A stretch of 64,000 nt of DNA, taken from Candidatus Binatia bacterium (lineage in GTDB: Bacteria > Desulfobacterota > Binatia > UBA12015). Both the position numbers and the translations under genes were made by a program. The notes under the pieces are model-generated. The model searched no databases and was not told the origin of the DNA. It saw only the letters and a list, made by a program, of their open reading frames with translations. Position 1 is the first letter of the stretch, and each line of letters begins with the position of its first letter. The stretch spans positions 1-64,000 of the forward strand of contig JAQWRY010000075.1 in the NCBI GenBank assembly GCA_029243485.1, given 5' to 3'. Shown piece after piece: positions 55,607-64,000 of this stretch.

Positions 55607-55987
55607 TTGCGCTATCTCATCATCGCAGCGGGCGGAGGACTCGGAGCCGTTCTACGATTCGCGGTCTCGGGCTTCGTCCAACGGCTCAGCGACGACGCAT
55701 TCCCAATCGGCACCCTTAGCGTCAACGTGCTCGGGTGCCTCGTCATCGGATTCCTCGGGGCGCTGTTCTCCGGCCCCGCATTCATCCGCGACGAGTGGAG
55801 GTTCTTCCTCCTCACCGGCTTGCTGGGTGGCTTCACCACGTTCTCGACCTTCGGGTACGAGACGCTGGCACTGATCGACGACGGCGAGTGGGCCCGCGCC
55901 GGCGCCAACGTCATTCTGAGCAACGGGCTCGGTCTCGTGGCCGTCTTTATCGGCTATCGGTTGGCCGGAAGCCTGCAAGGAGCGTGA
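55607..55987 (+). CDS. crcB: Fluoride channel CrcB/Fluc
   Basis: 126-residue small four-helix membrane protein exporting fluoride: GGGLGAVLRFAVSGFVQ at the start, GTLSVNVLGCLVIGFL and LLGGFTTFSTFGYETLAL, all conserved in Fluc. TTG start is supported by AGGAG eight bases upstream. No fluoride riboswitch was recognised; the gene lies in a tight operon after the SDR. Confidence 0.95.
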   Translation: MRYLIIAAGGGLGAVLRFAVSGFVQRLSDDAFPIGTLSVNVLGCLVIGFLGALFSGPAFIRDEWRFFLLTGLLGGFTTFSTFGYETLALIDDGEWARAGANVILSNGLGLVAVFIGYRLAGSLQGA

Positions 55988-55989
55988 CC

Positions 55990-56322
55990 ATGGTGAAGTC
56001 CGAAGAAGGATGCGCGTTGCGCATCTACATCGCCGACAGCGACCGCGAAGGCGGCAAGCCGGTGTACGAGGCAATCGTGCAGAAGGCCGAGGAGCTCGGC
56101 CTCGCCGGCGCCACCGTCCACCGCGCATCGATGGGGTTCGGCCCGAAGCACCATCTCGTGGCCGCCAAGGTCTTGCGGCTGAGCGCCGACCTTCCGGTCG
56201 TGGTCGAGGTGATCGACACGCGAGCGCAGATAGACACACTCCTGCCGCATCTCGAGAAGCTCATCGCGAACGGCATCTCGACCCTCGAGCCGGTCGAACT
56301 GATGCGCTACTCCGCCGACTGA
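55990..56322 (+). CDS. DUF190 protein paired with crcB
   Basis: 110-residue DUF190 (PII-like ferredoxin fold): [56 protein letters not shown]. Genes of this family often adjoin crcB, so a regulatory or accessory role in fluoride resistance is plausible but unproven. It starts two bases after crcB. Confidence 0.9.
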   Translation: MVKSEEGCALRIYIADSDREGGKPVYEAIVQKAEELGLAGATVHRASMGFGPKHHLVAAKVLRLSADLPVVVEVIDTRAQIDTLLPHLEKLIANGISTLEPVELMRYSAD

Positions 56323-56392
56323 CGGCGATCCGGTCGGCACCTGCGCGCCAGCCGGTTCTCGCGCCGCGATTCTTCTGAGGTATACGGGACCA

Positions 56393-57307
56393 ATGTCGTC
56401 GCTCGAGATCTCCCCGCAACAAACCCGCATCGGCTGGATCGGCCTCGGCGTAATGGGCGCCAGCATGTGCGGTCACCTGCTCGAAGCCGGGTTCCGAACC
56501 ACGGTCTTTACCCGGACTCGATCCAAGGCCGAAGACCTCATATCTCGCGGCGCGGCCTGGGCGGACTCGCCCCGCGAGCTCGCAGCCGAAAGCGACGTGG
56601 TCTTCTCGATCGTCGGCTTCCCACACGATGTCCGCGAGGTCCTGCTGAGTGAAGACGGCGTCGTCCCAGCGCTTCGCAAGGGCGGCGTGGTCGTCGACAT
56701 GACGACGAGCGAGCCGAGCCTTGCCGTCGAGATCGATACCGCGGCCCGCGCACGCGGGCTTCATGCTGTCGACGCACCGGTGTCGGGCGGCGACACCGGC
56801 GCCCGGGAGGCACGACTCTCGATCATGATCGGCGGGGAGGCCCCCGTCGTCGAAGCGTTGCAGCCCTGCTTCGACGCCATGGGGAAAACCATCGTCCACC
56901 AGGGCCCCGCGGGGTCGGGCCAGCACACGAAGATGGTAAATCAGATATTGATCGCGAGCACGATGGTCGGGGTCTGCGAGGCGTTGCTCTATGGCCATCG
57001 CGCCGGGCTCGACCTTCCAACGGTCTTGCAATCGGTCTCGTCCGGCGCCGCGGGCAGCTTTGCGCTGTCGAACCTCGGACCCCGAATCCTGGCGCACGAC
57101 TTCGACGCCGGTTTCTTCGTAGAACACTTCGTGAAGGATCTCGGGATCGCGCTCGCCGAAGCCGCACGACTGAACCTTGCCCTACCCGGCCTCGCGCTCG
57201 CGCGGCAGCTGTACCTGTCCGTTCAAGCGCAGGGCCACGGACGAGACGGAACACAGGCCCTACAGCTCGCCCTCGCGTCGATGTCCGGCGTCACGTGGCC
57301 GAAGTAA
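56393..57307 (+). CDS. 3-hydroxyisobutyrate-dehydrogenase-family NAD(P) oxidoreductase
   Basis: 304 residues: [20 protein letters not shown] binds NAD(P), [20 protein letters not shown] is the substrate site, and the catalytic Lys lies in [15 protein letters not shown]. Acts on a short beta-hydroxy acid (tartronate semialdehyde, hydroxyisobutyrate or similar). Substrate uncertain. Confidence 0.92.
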   Translation: MSSLEISPQQTRIGWIGLGVMGASMCGHLLEAGFRTTVFTRTRSKAEDLISRGAAWADSPRELAAESDVVFSIVGFPHDVREVLLSEDGVVPALRKGGVVVDMTTSEPSLAVEIDTAARARGLHAVDAPVSGGDTGAREARLSIMIGGEAPVVEALQPCFDAMGKTIVHQGPAGSGQHTKMVNQILIASTMVGVCEALLYGHRAGLDLPTVLQSVSSGAAGSFALSNLGPRILAHDFDAGFFVEHFVKDLGIALAEAARLNLALPGLALARQLYLSVQAQGHGRDGTQALQLALASMSGVTWPK

Positions 57308-57318
57308 AGGACGCCTCG

Positions 57319-57714
57319 ATGTCGCGCACCACCGCCCGCCGCGCGCTCTGGACCGCCGCGCTCTTCCTCGCACCCGTTCCCCTTCTGGCGTTCGCAGATG
57401 CGTTCGTTCCCACCATGCGCGTCGTCGAATTGGCTCTGGTCGTCGCGATCACGATCTTCGTCGAGGGCTCACACGGCGTCGCGCTGTTGCTGCTCGGGCT
57501 ACTGGCGGCACACATCGTCGTCTACGGGCTTCTCCTTTGGCTGGGCGCGCGCGTCCTTGCGGCCTCGATCGAGCGGGCGGCTCCGGCCGCGCTGGGTGGC
57601 ATCACCCTCGCACTGATCGGCGCAGGCCTCCTCGTGACGATCGCGTTTCCAGTCTACGACTCGCCGTTCCATGCCCGATTACCGCACACGAGCCTTCTCG
57701 AGGTGTATCAGTGA
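57319..57714 (+). CDS. Small polytopic membrane protein (131 aa)
   Basis: About four hydrophobic helices (ALFLAPVPLLAFADAFVP, VELALVVAITIFVEGSHGVA, LLLLGLLAAHIVVYGLLLWL, ALGGITLALIGAGLLVTIAF). No family recognised. ATG 57319. The DUF3604 gene starts on its stop (GTGA), so the two are likely partners. Confidence 0.6.
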   Translation: MSRTTARRALWTAALFLAPVPLLAFADAFVPTMRVVELALVVAITIFVEGSHGVALLLLGLLAAHIVVYGLLLWLGARVLAASIERAAPAALGGITLALIGAGLLVTIAFPVYDSPFHARLPHTSLLEVYQ

Positions 57715-59603
57715 GGTGCCTCGCTCTGATCTTCGCAGTGCTCGCAGCCGCGACGAGTGCAGCCGCATTCGAGCGTACCGAGGAGCGTGAGCCCTGCGCC
57801 GACTTCGACCCGATGAAGCGTCCCTTCTTCGGCGACACCCACGTCCATACCTCGCTCTCCTTCGACGCGGCCGGTCAGGGAACCCGGAATGACCCGCGGG
57901 ACGCGTACCGCTTCGCCCGCGGCGAGGCGATCGGAATCCAGCCGTACGACGAGAACGGCAAGCCGAAGGAGCTTGTCCAGCTCCGGCGGCCACTCGACTT
58001 CGCAATGGTCTCGGACCACTCGGACCTGCTCGGCGAAACGCAGATGTGCAAGAGCTCAGGGTTGCCCGGGTACGACTCGTGGATCTGCACCGTCTTCCGT
58101 CGCTGGCCCCTACTCGGCTACGCCCTCATCAACAGCCGGTACGCGATGGAGCGCCCTACCCGGATGAGCTTCTGCGGCCCCGACGCACGCGATTGCCTCG
58201 CCCAAGCACGCGGGCCCTGGAGGACCATCCAAGACGCCGCCGAAGAAGCGTACGATCGAACGTCACGCTGCGAGTTCACGACCTTCGTCGGGTACGAATG
58301 GACGGGAATGCCGGGGATGGCCAACATCCATCGAAACGTCGTCTTCCGGAACGAGCGCGTGCAAGAAGCTCCGACCACCTTCGTCGAGCACCCGACCGCC
58401 GAGCAGCTCTGGACCAAACTCGAGACGGAGTGCCTCGACGGCAGCGACGGTTGCGACGTCCTCGCGATCCCACACAACTCCAACGTGAGTAAGGGCCGCA
58501 TGTTCCTTGTCGAGACCGACGCGGGCGAGCCGATCGGCCGGGCCGATGCCGAGCGTCGTTCTCGAATCGAAACACTCGTCGAGGTCACACAACACAAAGG
58601 CGATTCCGAATGTCGCGTCGATGGTCTCTCGCGCGACGAGCTCTGCGGGTACGAGAAGCTCTCGTACGCCAGTCTCGGGGGCGAGGCGCTCCCGAACAGC
58701 TCTCCCGCCATCCCGCCGCGTGTCTATACCCGCGAAGCCCTCACCGAGGGACTTGTGCAGCACGCGAAGATCGGCGCGAACCCCTTCCGTCTCGGCCTGA
58801 TCGGCGCGACCGACACGCACTTCGGAACCCCCGGATTGGTCGCGGAAGATCAGTTCCCGGGACACGCCGCCGGAACGGTGACGCGGCGCATGGAGATCCC
58901 GGCGCTTCCGGATAGCCCCAACTACAATCCGGGCGGACTCGCGGTTCTCTGGGCCGAAGAGAACTCCCGAGACTCCCTGTTCTCGGCGATGCGAAGGAAG
59001 GAAGCGTACGGCACGACCGGCCCGCGGATCGTCACACGCTTCTTCGGCGGCTGGGATTTCCCAGACGACATCTGCAACGCGCCCGACCTCGTAGCCCGCG
59101 GATATGCGCAGGGCGTCCCCATGGGAGGCGATCTCCCAAGCCCGCCCCCGAACGGGGCACGACCGCGTTTCGTCGTCGCCGGCTGGCAGGATGCCGGTAC
59201 GGAAAAGCTCGCGGGTACGCCACTCGAGCGCCTACAGATCATCAAGGCGTGGGTCGACGGCGGCGTGCCGCACGAGGAGGTCTACGACGTCGCCCGTGCT
59301 CCCGGCGGGCCGGGTACGGTCGATCTCGCGACGTGCGAGCTCGACGGCGGCGGAGCCGACTCCCTCTGCACGGTCTGGGAGGACGCGGACTTCGATCCCG
59401 GGGAGCACGCGCTGTACTACGTGAGGGTCCTGGAGAGCCCTAGCTGTCGTTGGCTTCAGTTCGCATGCAACGCCAAGGGCGTCGACTGCACCGACGCCTC
59501 TACGGTGCGAAACGGGCTCGAGCCGTGCTGCGACCCGGATGCGGCCAAGGTCCTGCAGGAGCGCGCCTGGACTTCCCCGATCTGGTACACGCCGCCAGCG
59601 TGA
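57711..59603 (+). CDS. DUF3604 protein (PHP-like, secreted)
   Basis: 630 residues with signal peptide (ALIFAVLAAATSAAA). DUF3604 signatures: FFGDTHVHTSLSFDAAGQGT, FAMVSDHSDLLGE, VGYEWTGMPGMANIHRNVVF, LAIPHNSNVSKG and GLIGATDTHFGTPG. These His/Asp sets are like PHP metal centres, so a metal-dependent hydrolase is expected; substrate unknown. The GTG start overlaps the previous stop and gives a proper signal peptide, unlike longer readings. Confidence 0.92.
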   Translation: MRCLALIFAVLAAATSAAAFERTEEREPCADFDPMKRPFFGDTHVHTSLSFDAAGQGTRNDPRDAYRFARGEAIGIQPYDENGKPKELVQLRRPLDFAMVSDHSDLLGETQMCKSSGLPGYDSWICTVFRRWPLLGYALINSRYAMERPTRMSFCGPDARDCLAQARGPWRTIQDAAEEAYDRTSRCEFTTFVGYEWTGMPGMANIHRNVVFRNERVQEAPTTFVEHPTAEQLWTKLETECLDGSDGCDVLAIPHNSNVSKGRMFLVETDAGEPIGRADAERRSRIETLVEVTQHKGDSECRVDGLSRDELCGYEKLSYASLGGEALPNSSPAIPPRVYTREALTEGLVQHAKIGANPFRLGLIGATDTHFGTPGLVAEDQFPGHAAGTVTRRMEIPALPDSPNYNPGGLAVLWAEENSRDSLFSAMRRKEAYGTTGPRIVTRFFGGWDFPDDICNAPDLVARGYAQGVPMGGDLPSPPPNGARPRFVVAGWQDAGTEKLAGTPLERLQIIKAWVDGGVPHEEVYDVARAPGGPGTVDLATCELDGGGADSLCTVWEDADFDPGEHALYYVRVLESPSCRWLQFACNAKGVDCTDASTVRNGLEPCCDPDAAKVLQERAWTSPIWYTPPA

Positions 59604-59656
59604 CGGGCCGCACAGCGCTCGCGATGGCTCGGCGCTTCGGATAACCCTGCGGCGCC

Positions 59657-60215
59657 GTGGTCGTGCGCCTGATTCTCGTTCAGATCACGGCTCGCGGCGC
59701 GCTTCTCGCGCTCGCTGTAGTGACGCTCTTCCTTCCCCCGGCATTTGCCGCGCGGGCCGAAGAGCCCCATCACTCGGCCTGCGAGCACTCCTACGACCGC
59801 ATTCCGGAGATCCGAAGACTGCGTCGAGGAGCCTCAGAGCGCCTGCTCGGGACCTACGACACCCGATACCAGCAGCGGAGTCGACCAGACGCATGTGTTC
59901 TCCAAGTCGGTGTCCCTCCTGGGCGCCGATGGCGAGCCGATTCGCGTCGTAAAGGAAGTCATTCGCAGCCCGCGATACCGCGCTTCCATCGCCATGACCT
60001 GGCACAACGCGGGCGGCCCGGGAAACCTCGATCGCACTTGGCGCTTCGTGCGAGAAGACGCCGTCGAGGTCGACGGACGGTCGACCCACAAGCCCGCCGA
60101 CCGCTGCGGCTACCAGCTCTACTTAGAAGAACGCCTCATCACCCGCGACGACGTGATCATCGTCGTCGCGCCGACACCCGCCCCGACGCCCCGGCAGCAG
60201 AACCGCGGCTGGTAG
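59657..60215 (+). pseudogene. Secreted protein split by a frameshift
   Basis: GTG 59657 begins a signal peptide (LLALAVVTLFLPPAFAARA) and continues as SYDRIPEIRRLRRGASERLL, YDTRYQQ. At about 59870-59885 the frame changes and the protein continues as DQTHVFSKSVSLLGADGEPI, RVVKEVIRSPRYRASIAMTW and a C-terminus ending 60215. A single-base indel explains it. No family recognised. It follows DUF3604 after 53 bases. Confidence 0.55.
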
Positions 60216-60216
60216 A

Positions 60217-61167
60217 TCAGCGCCGAAGCTTTCGGATCTCCGGAAGCATCTTTGCCGACCGCTCCAGGAACTCGTCCGGAGCCATGAGCGGGGACAAGAC
60301 GAAGCGCCGTGCCCCGCTCGTGACGAACGTGTCGAGCTGCTCGAGGCAATCCTCCGGACGGCCGAGCAGGCAGTACTTCCGCGCCGCGTCCTCGAACGGC
60401 CGGTTGTAGATCATCTGTAGCGTGCTCGCGGCCCGCGAGAGAGCGGCATCGTAGTCGTCGTCGAGGATCGTGAAGAGGAACGCATCCGTGCGAAAGGGCA
60501 CCTTGTCCCGCCCAGCTTCGCTCGCATGGTCTCGCATCGTGGCGAGATTCGCCGCGTACATCTCGGCCGAGCACATGTGCGAGATGTAGCCATCACCGAG
60601 TCGACCGGCCCGCCTAAACGCAGGGGCCTTCCGACCGCCGACGATGATCGGCGGCCCGCCGGCCTGAAGGGGCTTGGGGGTGATCGCAACGGGCCCGAAC
60701 TCGAAGTTCTTCCCCGCGTGCTCCACCTTCTCACCCGACCACAACTTTCGCAGGACCTCGATCGCCTCGTTCGCTCGGCTGCCCCGCTGGTTCACCGGGA
60801 CCCCACACGCCTCGAACTCGGGCGCGAACTCGCCGCCGACGCCGACCCCCAAGTCGAGTCGTCCGCCCGAGAGCACATCCAGCGTCGAGGCCACCTTCGC
60901 CGTCGTCGTGGGGTGGCGCAGCGGGAGCAGGTACACCCCGGTCCCCAATCGCACCCGCTCGGTCGCCGCCGCGATAAACGACAGCGTGGTGAGAGACTCG
61001 AGGATCGGCACGTGGAACGACACGTGGTCGCCCACCCAGATGGAGTCGAAACCCATCGCTTCGATCCGGCGCGCGTGGTCGAGGACCTGCCCGCGGTCTT
61101 GCGACGTCATCACGACGCCGCATTCGATGTCGTCTCGAAGAACGAGCGGATCGCCGGCCACCGTCAA
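60217..61167 (-). CDS. Luciferase-like (LLM class) flavin-dependent oxidoreductase
   Basis: 316-residue TIM-barrel enzyme: IEAMGFDSIWVGDHVSF, ERVRLGTGVYLLPLRHPTTT, DLGVGVGGEFAPEFEACG and PIIVGGRKAPAFRRAGRLGD. These LLM enzymes use FMN or F420. Overlaps the upstream acyl-CoA dehydrogenase by four bases, so it belongs to the same leftward operon. Confidence 0.92.
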   Translation of the reverse strand: MTVAGDPLVLRDDIECGVVMTSQDRGQVLDHARRIEAMGFDSIWVGDHVSFHVPILESLTTLSFIAAATERVRLGTGVYLLPLRHPTTTAKVASTLDVLSGGRLDLGVGVGGEFAPEFEACGVPVNQRGSRANEAIEVLRKLWSGEKVEHAGKNFEFGPVAITPKPLQAGGPPIIVGGRKAPAFRRAGRLGDGYISHMCSAEMYAANLATMRDHASEAGRDKVPFRTDAFLFTILDDDYDAALSRAASTLQMIYNRPFEDAARKYCLLGRPEDCLEQLDTFVTSGARRFVLSPLMAPDEFLERSAKMLPEIRKLRR

Positions 61168-62321
61168 TCCTTCGGAAGGCCGAGGATACGTTCAGCGATG
61201 ATGTTGCGCTGAATGTTCGGCGTGCCGCCACCGATCACCACCTCGGGCCAACTGAGAGCGAAGTGCTGCCACTTGCCCCCGCCGGGCGTACCCGGCCCGC
61301 TCGCCACGTTGGCCGCGTTGCCGGTGATCTCCATCGCGATCTCGCCCATCTCGATTTCGAGATTTGCGCGATGCAGCTTGTTGATCGAGGTCTCGCTCCC
61401 GAGCTTCTCTCCCTTGAGCTGCTTGGTGAGGAAGCGCAGGCCGTTGAGGCGCATCGCCTCGATGCGGGTCTCGACGCGCACGAGGCGGCCGCGGAGATTC
61501 GGCGTCTCGCTCGCGGGGCGCCCGTTCTTCAGTGTCTCCTTGGCAAGCCGCTTCATGTCGGCAAGGCGGCGCTGCAACCCCTGTACTTCGGAGATGCTCG
61601 ACCGCTCACTCGCGAGAGCCGAAACCGTGACCTGCCAGCCCTGGCCTTCCGTCCCGAGGCGGTTCTCTACCGGCACGTGAACATTGTCGAAGAACACCTC
61701 GGCGAAGATCGAGGATCCGGCCATGTTCTGAATGGGTCGAACTTCGACACCCGGCGATTTCATGGGGACGAGGAGGCACGTAATGCCATCGTGCTTGGCG
61801 GGACCATCCGACGAGGTTCGAACGAGAAGGATGATCCACTCCGCGAACGGCGCCAGCGAGGTCCAGATCTTCTGACCGTTCACGACGTACTCGTCGCCCT
61901 CGCGCACCGCCTTACACTGAAGACTCGCGAGGTCACTTCCGGAGCCCGGCTCCGAGTAGCCCGTGCACCACTGATACTTGCCGTCGAGGATCTCCGGAAT
62001 GAAGCGCTGCTTCTGCTCTTCCGTTCCGTAGTGGATGATCGACGGACCGACCCACGCGAGGCCCATGAAACAAGTGCCGAGACTCGGCGCGCGACGCTGC
62101 GACATCTCTTCCTTCAGGATCACCTGCTCCATGATCCCGCCGCCGCCACCGCCGACTTCGCGGGGCCACGAAAAGCCGACCCAGCGCTTCTCGCGAACCT
62201 TCTGCTGCCACTGACCGTCGAACTCTGGGGCGCGCTCGCCCTCGGGCGGCAGGTTCTCGTCGAGAAACTGCCGAACTTCGGCGCGGAACGCCTCTTCTTC
62301 AGGACTCAGCTCGAAGTCCAT
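61164..62321 (-). CDS. Acyl-CoA dehydrogenase (FadE-like subunit 1)
   Basis: 385 residues: FELSPEEEAFRAEVRQFLDE, YSEPGSGSDLASLQCKAVRE (FAD region), GGGTPNIQRNIIAERILGLP at the end. In the position of the catalytic Glu it has no obvious Glu, as in the partner subunit of heterotetrameric FadE enzymes. Probably pairs with the next gene, one base away. Confidence 0.92.
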   Translation of the reverse strand: MDFELSPEEEAFRAEVRQFLDENLPPEGERAPEFDGQWQQKVREKRWVGFSWPREVGGGGGGIMEQVILKEEMSQRRAPSLGTCFMGLAWVGPSIIHYGTEEQKQRFIPEILDGKYQWCTGYSEPGSGSDLASLQCKAVREGDEYVVNGQKIWTSLAPFAEWIILLVRTSSDGPAKHDGITCLLVPMKSPGVEVRPIQNMAGSSIFAEVFFDNVHVPVENRLGTEGQGWQVTVSALASERSSISEVQGLQRRLADMKRLAKETLKNGRPASETPNLRGRLVRVETRIEAMRLNGLRFLTKQLKGEKLGSETSINKLHRANLEIEMGEIAMEITGNAANVASGPGTPGGGKWQHFALSWPEVVIGGGTPNIQRNIIAERILGLPKD

Positions 62322-62322
62322 C

Positions 62323-63456
62323 TCACCAACCTCCCAGCGTCGCGACGCGTTCGTAGTGATGCTCGGCGTCGCCGAACATGGGCCGCATCCACCGTGCCCG
62401 TTTCAAGTAGAGTTGGATGTCGTATTCCCAGGTGTACCCAATGCCGCCGTGGAGCTCGACGCCTTGAAGTCCGAAGCTCGGCATCACCTCGCTCGCGTAG
62501 GCTTTGGCTCGACTCACGGCGAGCGATGCGTCCGGGGCGTTTTGATCTAGACCCCAGGCCGCGTAGTACACGAGCGACTTGAAGGACTCGATGTCGACGT
62601 ACATCTCGGCGAGCGGGTGCTTCACGCCCTGAAACCGACCGATCGCCGAACCGAACTGCTGGCGCTCGCGCGCGAAGTCCGTCGTGAGCCGCAGGCCACC
62701 CTCGCCCGCTCCGACCGCCTCGGCGGCCACCAGTGTCGCGCCCACTTCGATCAGATGATCGATCGTCGACCAGGCAACGCCCCGTGCTCCGAGCCGCGCG
62801 CCGTCGTCGACCCGAACGCCATCGAGTGTGAGGGTCGCCACTCTCTTTGTGAGGTCGACGGACGGAAGCTCTTCGACCGAAACGCCGGCCGCGCCCTTCT
62901 CAACTACGGCGAGGGAGATTCCCTCGGCTCCGGTTCCGGCGCTCGAACGGTAGGCGACCACGAGGAGATCGGCCACACCACCGTCGGCGACAAAGCACTT
63001 CTTACCGCGCAGCACCTCGGCCTCTCCATCGGCCTCCGCGAGTAACGCCGTGCCTTCGGGATCGTAACGGTCGCTCTCCTCGAGGATTGCGAGCGCGGCG
63101 AGCCGTGAACCGTCAGCCAGCGATGGCAGCAGTCGTTGCTTCTGCTCGTCGCTGCCGAGACGCTCGATCGCCCGCGCGGCGAGGACCTGCGACGTGAGCG
63201 GCGAGGGGAACAGGCCTCGGCCCATCTCCTCCAGCAGCACGACCAGCGTCACGAGGCCCATGTCGGCGCCGCCGTACGCTTCCGGAATCGTGAGACCGAC
63301 CCAGCCGAGACCGGCCATTCGGTTCCACAGGTCCCGCGAGAAGCCCTCGGCCGTCTCGGCGTGCCGTCGCACCTGCTCGAGAGGCGCATGTTCATCGAGG
63401 AGCTTCCGCACCTCGCCGCGAAGGATCTCCTGCTCTTCTGTGAATCCAAAATTCAT
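62323..63456 (-). CDS. Acyl-CoA dehydrogenase (FadE-like subunit 2, with catalytic Glu)
   Basis: 377 residues: FGFTEEQEILRGEVRKLLDE, GWVGLTIPEAYGGADMGLV, and HGGIGYTWEYDIQLYLKRAR, in which the Glu of YTWEY matches the catalytic base. ATG 63456 has AGGAG close upstream. Together with the downstream subunit it likely forms an alpha2beta2 dehydrogenase as known for steroid side-chain degradation, though the acyl substrate here is not known. Confidence 0.93.
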   Translation of the reverse strand: MNFGFTEEQEILRGEVRKLLDEHAPLEQVRRHAETAEGFSRDLWNRMAGLGWVGLTIPEAYGGADMGLVTLVVLLEEMGRGLFPSPLTSQVLAARAIERLGSDEQKQRLLPSLADGSRLAALAILEESDRYDPEGTALLAEADGEAEVLRGKKCFVADGGVADLLVVAYRSSAGTGAEGISLAVVEKGAAGVSVEELPSVDLTKRVATLTLDGVRVDDGARLGARGVAWSTIDHLIEVGATLVAAEAVGAGEGGLRLTTDFARERQQFGSAIGRFQGVKHPLAEMYVDIESFKSLVYYAAWGLDQNAPDASLAVSRAKAYASEVMPSFGLQGVELHGGIGYTWEYDIQLYLKRARWMRPMFGDAEHHYERVATLGGW

Positions 63457-63543
63457 AGTGTTCTCCTGATCCTTTGGGGGTAGAGAACGGAGTGACGGAT
63501 GTCCATTTGCATCCCGTAGGCCCAGCGCGGACAACTCGAAGCG

Positions 63544-64000
63544 ATGAAATTCTCCGTGAGCCTGGCAACCGACCGCATCCAGTTCGGCGACGAGTTCGTT
63601 TCGGCCGGGGCGATCTCTGAAATCGCGGGGGCGGCGGAGGCCGCGGGCTATCACGCCTGCTTCGTGACGGATCATCCCTACCCGGTCCAGCGCTGGCTGG
63701 AGGGCGGCGGCCATCACGCGCTCGATCCGTTCGTTGCGCTGACCGTCGCGGGTGCGGCGACAAAAACGATCAAGCTGCACACGCACATCGTCGTGCTGCC
63801 GTACCGCAACCCGTTCCTCACCGCGAAGGCCGGGCTCACACTCGACCTCATGTCCGGCGGTCGACTCATCCTCGGCGCTGCCGCCGGATACTTGAAGGGG
63901 GAGTTCCAGGCACTCGGTGCCGACTTCGAAGGCCGCAACGATCTCTCCGATGAAGCCATCATTGCGATCAAGCGCGCGTGGACCGAAGACGACGTGAAGA
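63544..64000 (+). CDS. Luciferase-like oxidoreductase, N-terminal part (cut by window edge)
   Basis: ATG 63544 opens KFSVSLATDRIQFGDEFVS, then HACFVTDHPYPVQRWLEGGG, IKLHTHIVVLPYRNPFLTAK and LILGAAAGYLKGEFQALGAD, an F420/FMN LLM-class enzyme. The frame is open to the window end (152 codons seen). It diverges from the acyl-CoA dehydrogenase operon. Confidence 0.9.
   Translation, partial: MKFSVSLATDRIQFGDEFVSAGAISEIAGAAEAAGYHACFVTDHPYPVQRWLEGGGHHALDPFVALTVAGAATKTIKLHTHIVVLPYRNPFLTAKAGLTLDLMSGGRLILGAAAGYLKGEFQALGADFEGRNDLSDEAIIAIKRAWTEDDVK

Noticed and set aside
57177-57710. A longer N-terminus for the DUF3604 protein
   Set aside because: The extension is out of frame over two other genes and has no signal peptide; GTG 57711 gives one and overlaps the previous stop.

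Overview
High-GC Gram-negative bacterial DNA, very probably from an uncultured deltaproteobacterial-grade lineage (Binatota or Myxococcota-like; this is inference). Supporting clues are a DUF1302/DUF1329 pair, adjacent acyl-CoA dehydrogenases with luciferase-like flavin oxidoreductases, a DUF3604 protein, an alternative complex III/caa3 operon, and a secreted metallophosphoesterase whose cysteine-containing C-terminal domain I associate with Binatota-type secreted proteins. The sequence mixes tight operons, with many ATGA/GTGA overlaps, and a striking number of broken genes.

0-5 kb: left-edge IS3-type fragments, a lipoprotein hydrolase, a small membrane/EF-hand pair, an Fpg/Nei DNA glycosylase, a fasciclin fragment and a Trp-rich small protein. 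5.1-17.4 kb: one continuous respiratory operon, actABCDEF, an unnamed membrane-anchored gene, a SCO copper chaperone and coxB-coxA-coxC-coxD (caa3 oxidase with cytochrome c fused to subunit II). This would move electrons from quinol to oxygen without a bc1 complex. 17.4-25.7 kb: a photo-oxidative-stress block that starts 25 bp after coxD: a class II photolyase fused to a renalase-like flavin oxidase, an FeS-type photolyase/cryptochrome, a truncated cyclopropane-fatty-acid synthase, an SDR, a decayed PEP-utilising enzyme, a frameshifted DoxX-like gene and a flavin amine-oxidase-like protein.

25.7-34.3 kb: accessory island. It holds an IS3 end, the catalytic end of a tyrosine integrase, a sulfatase-like lipoprotein without the usual sulfatase nucleophile, a serine recombinase lacking its catalytic domain, hicBA, an HTH protein, a DUF5615 gene broken by a 5-bp duplication, and a large metallophosphoesterase. 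Three copies of one recombinase 3' tail lie within it. Its right edge is a tRNA-Glu(TTC) gene into which an integrase remnant reads. 34.4-40.6 kb: DUF1329 and DUF1302 genes separated by an IS630 remnant, an exported methyltransferase, a broken SGNH hydrolase, tRNA-Lys and a response regulator. 40.6-43.8 kb: gltX, tRNA-Gln(CTG), tRNA-Glu(CTC), then a second small island with another integrase remnant running into the second tRNA-Glu gene.

43.9-47.5 kb: an HIT protein, then a bufferin-type RiPP cluster (precursor, DUF692/MNIO enzyme, BufC partner) translationally coupled to a DUF2889 gene. 47.5-53.5 kb: a flippase, a broken TetR gene, a cytochrome P450, an SDR and a MATE exporter, all on the minus strand. 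53.5-60.2 kb: citrate synthase, SDR, CrcB fluoride channel, DUF190, a 3-hydroxyisobutyrate-dehydrogenase-like enzyme, a membrane protein, a DUF3604 protein and a frameshifted secreted protein. 60.2-64 kb: two acyl-CoA dehydrogenases flanked by two luciferase-like oxidoreductases, the last cut by the window end. I saw no rRNA and no CRISPR array.
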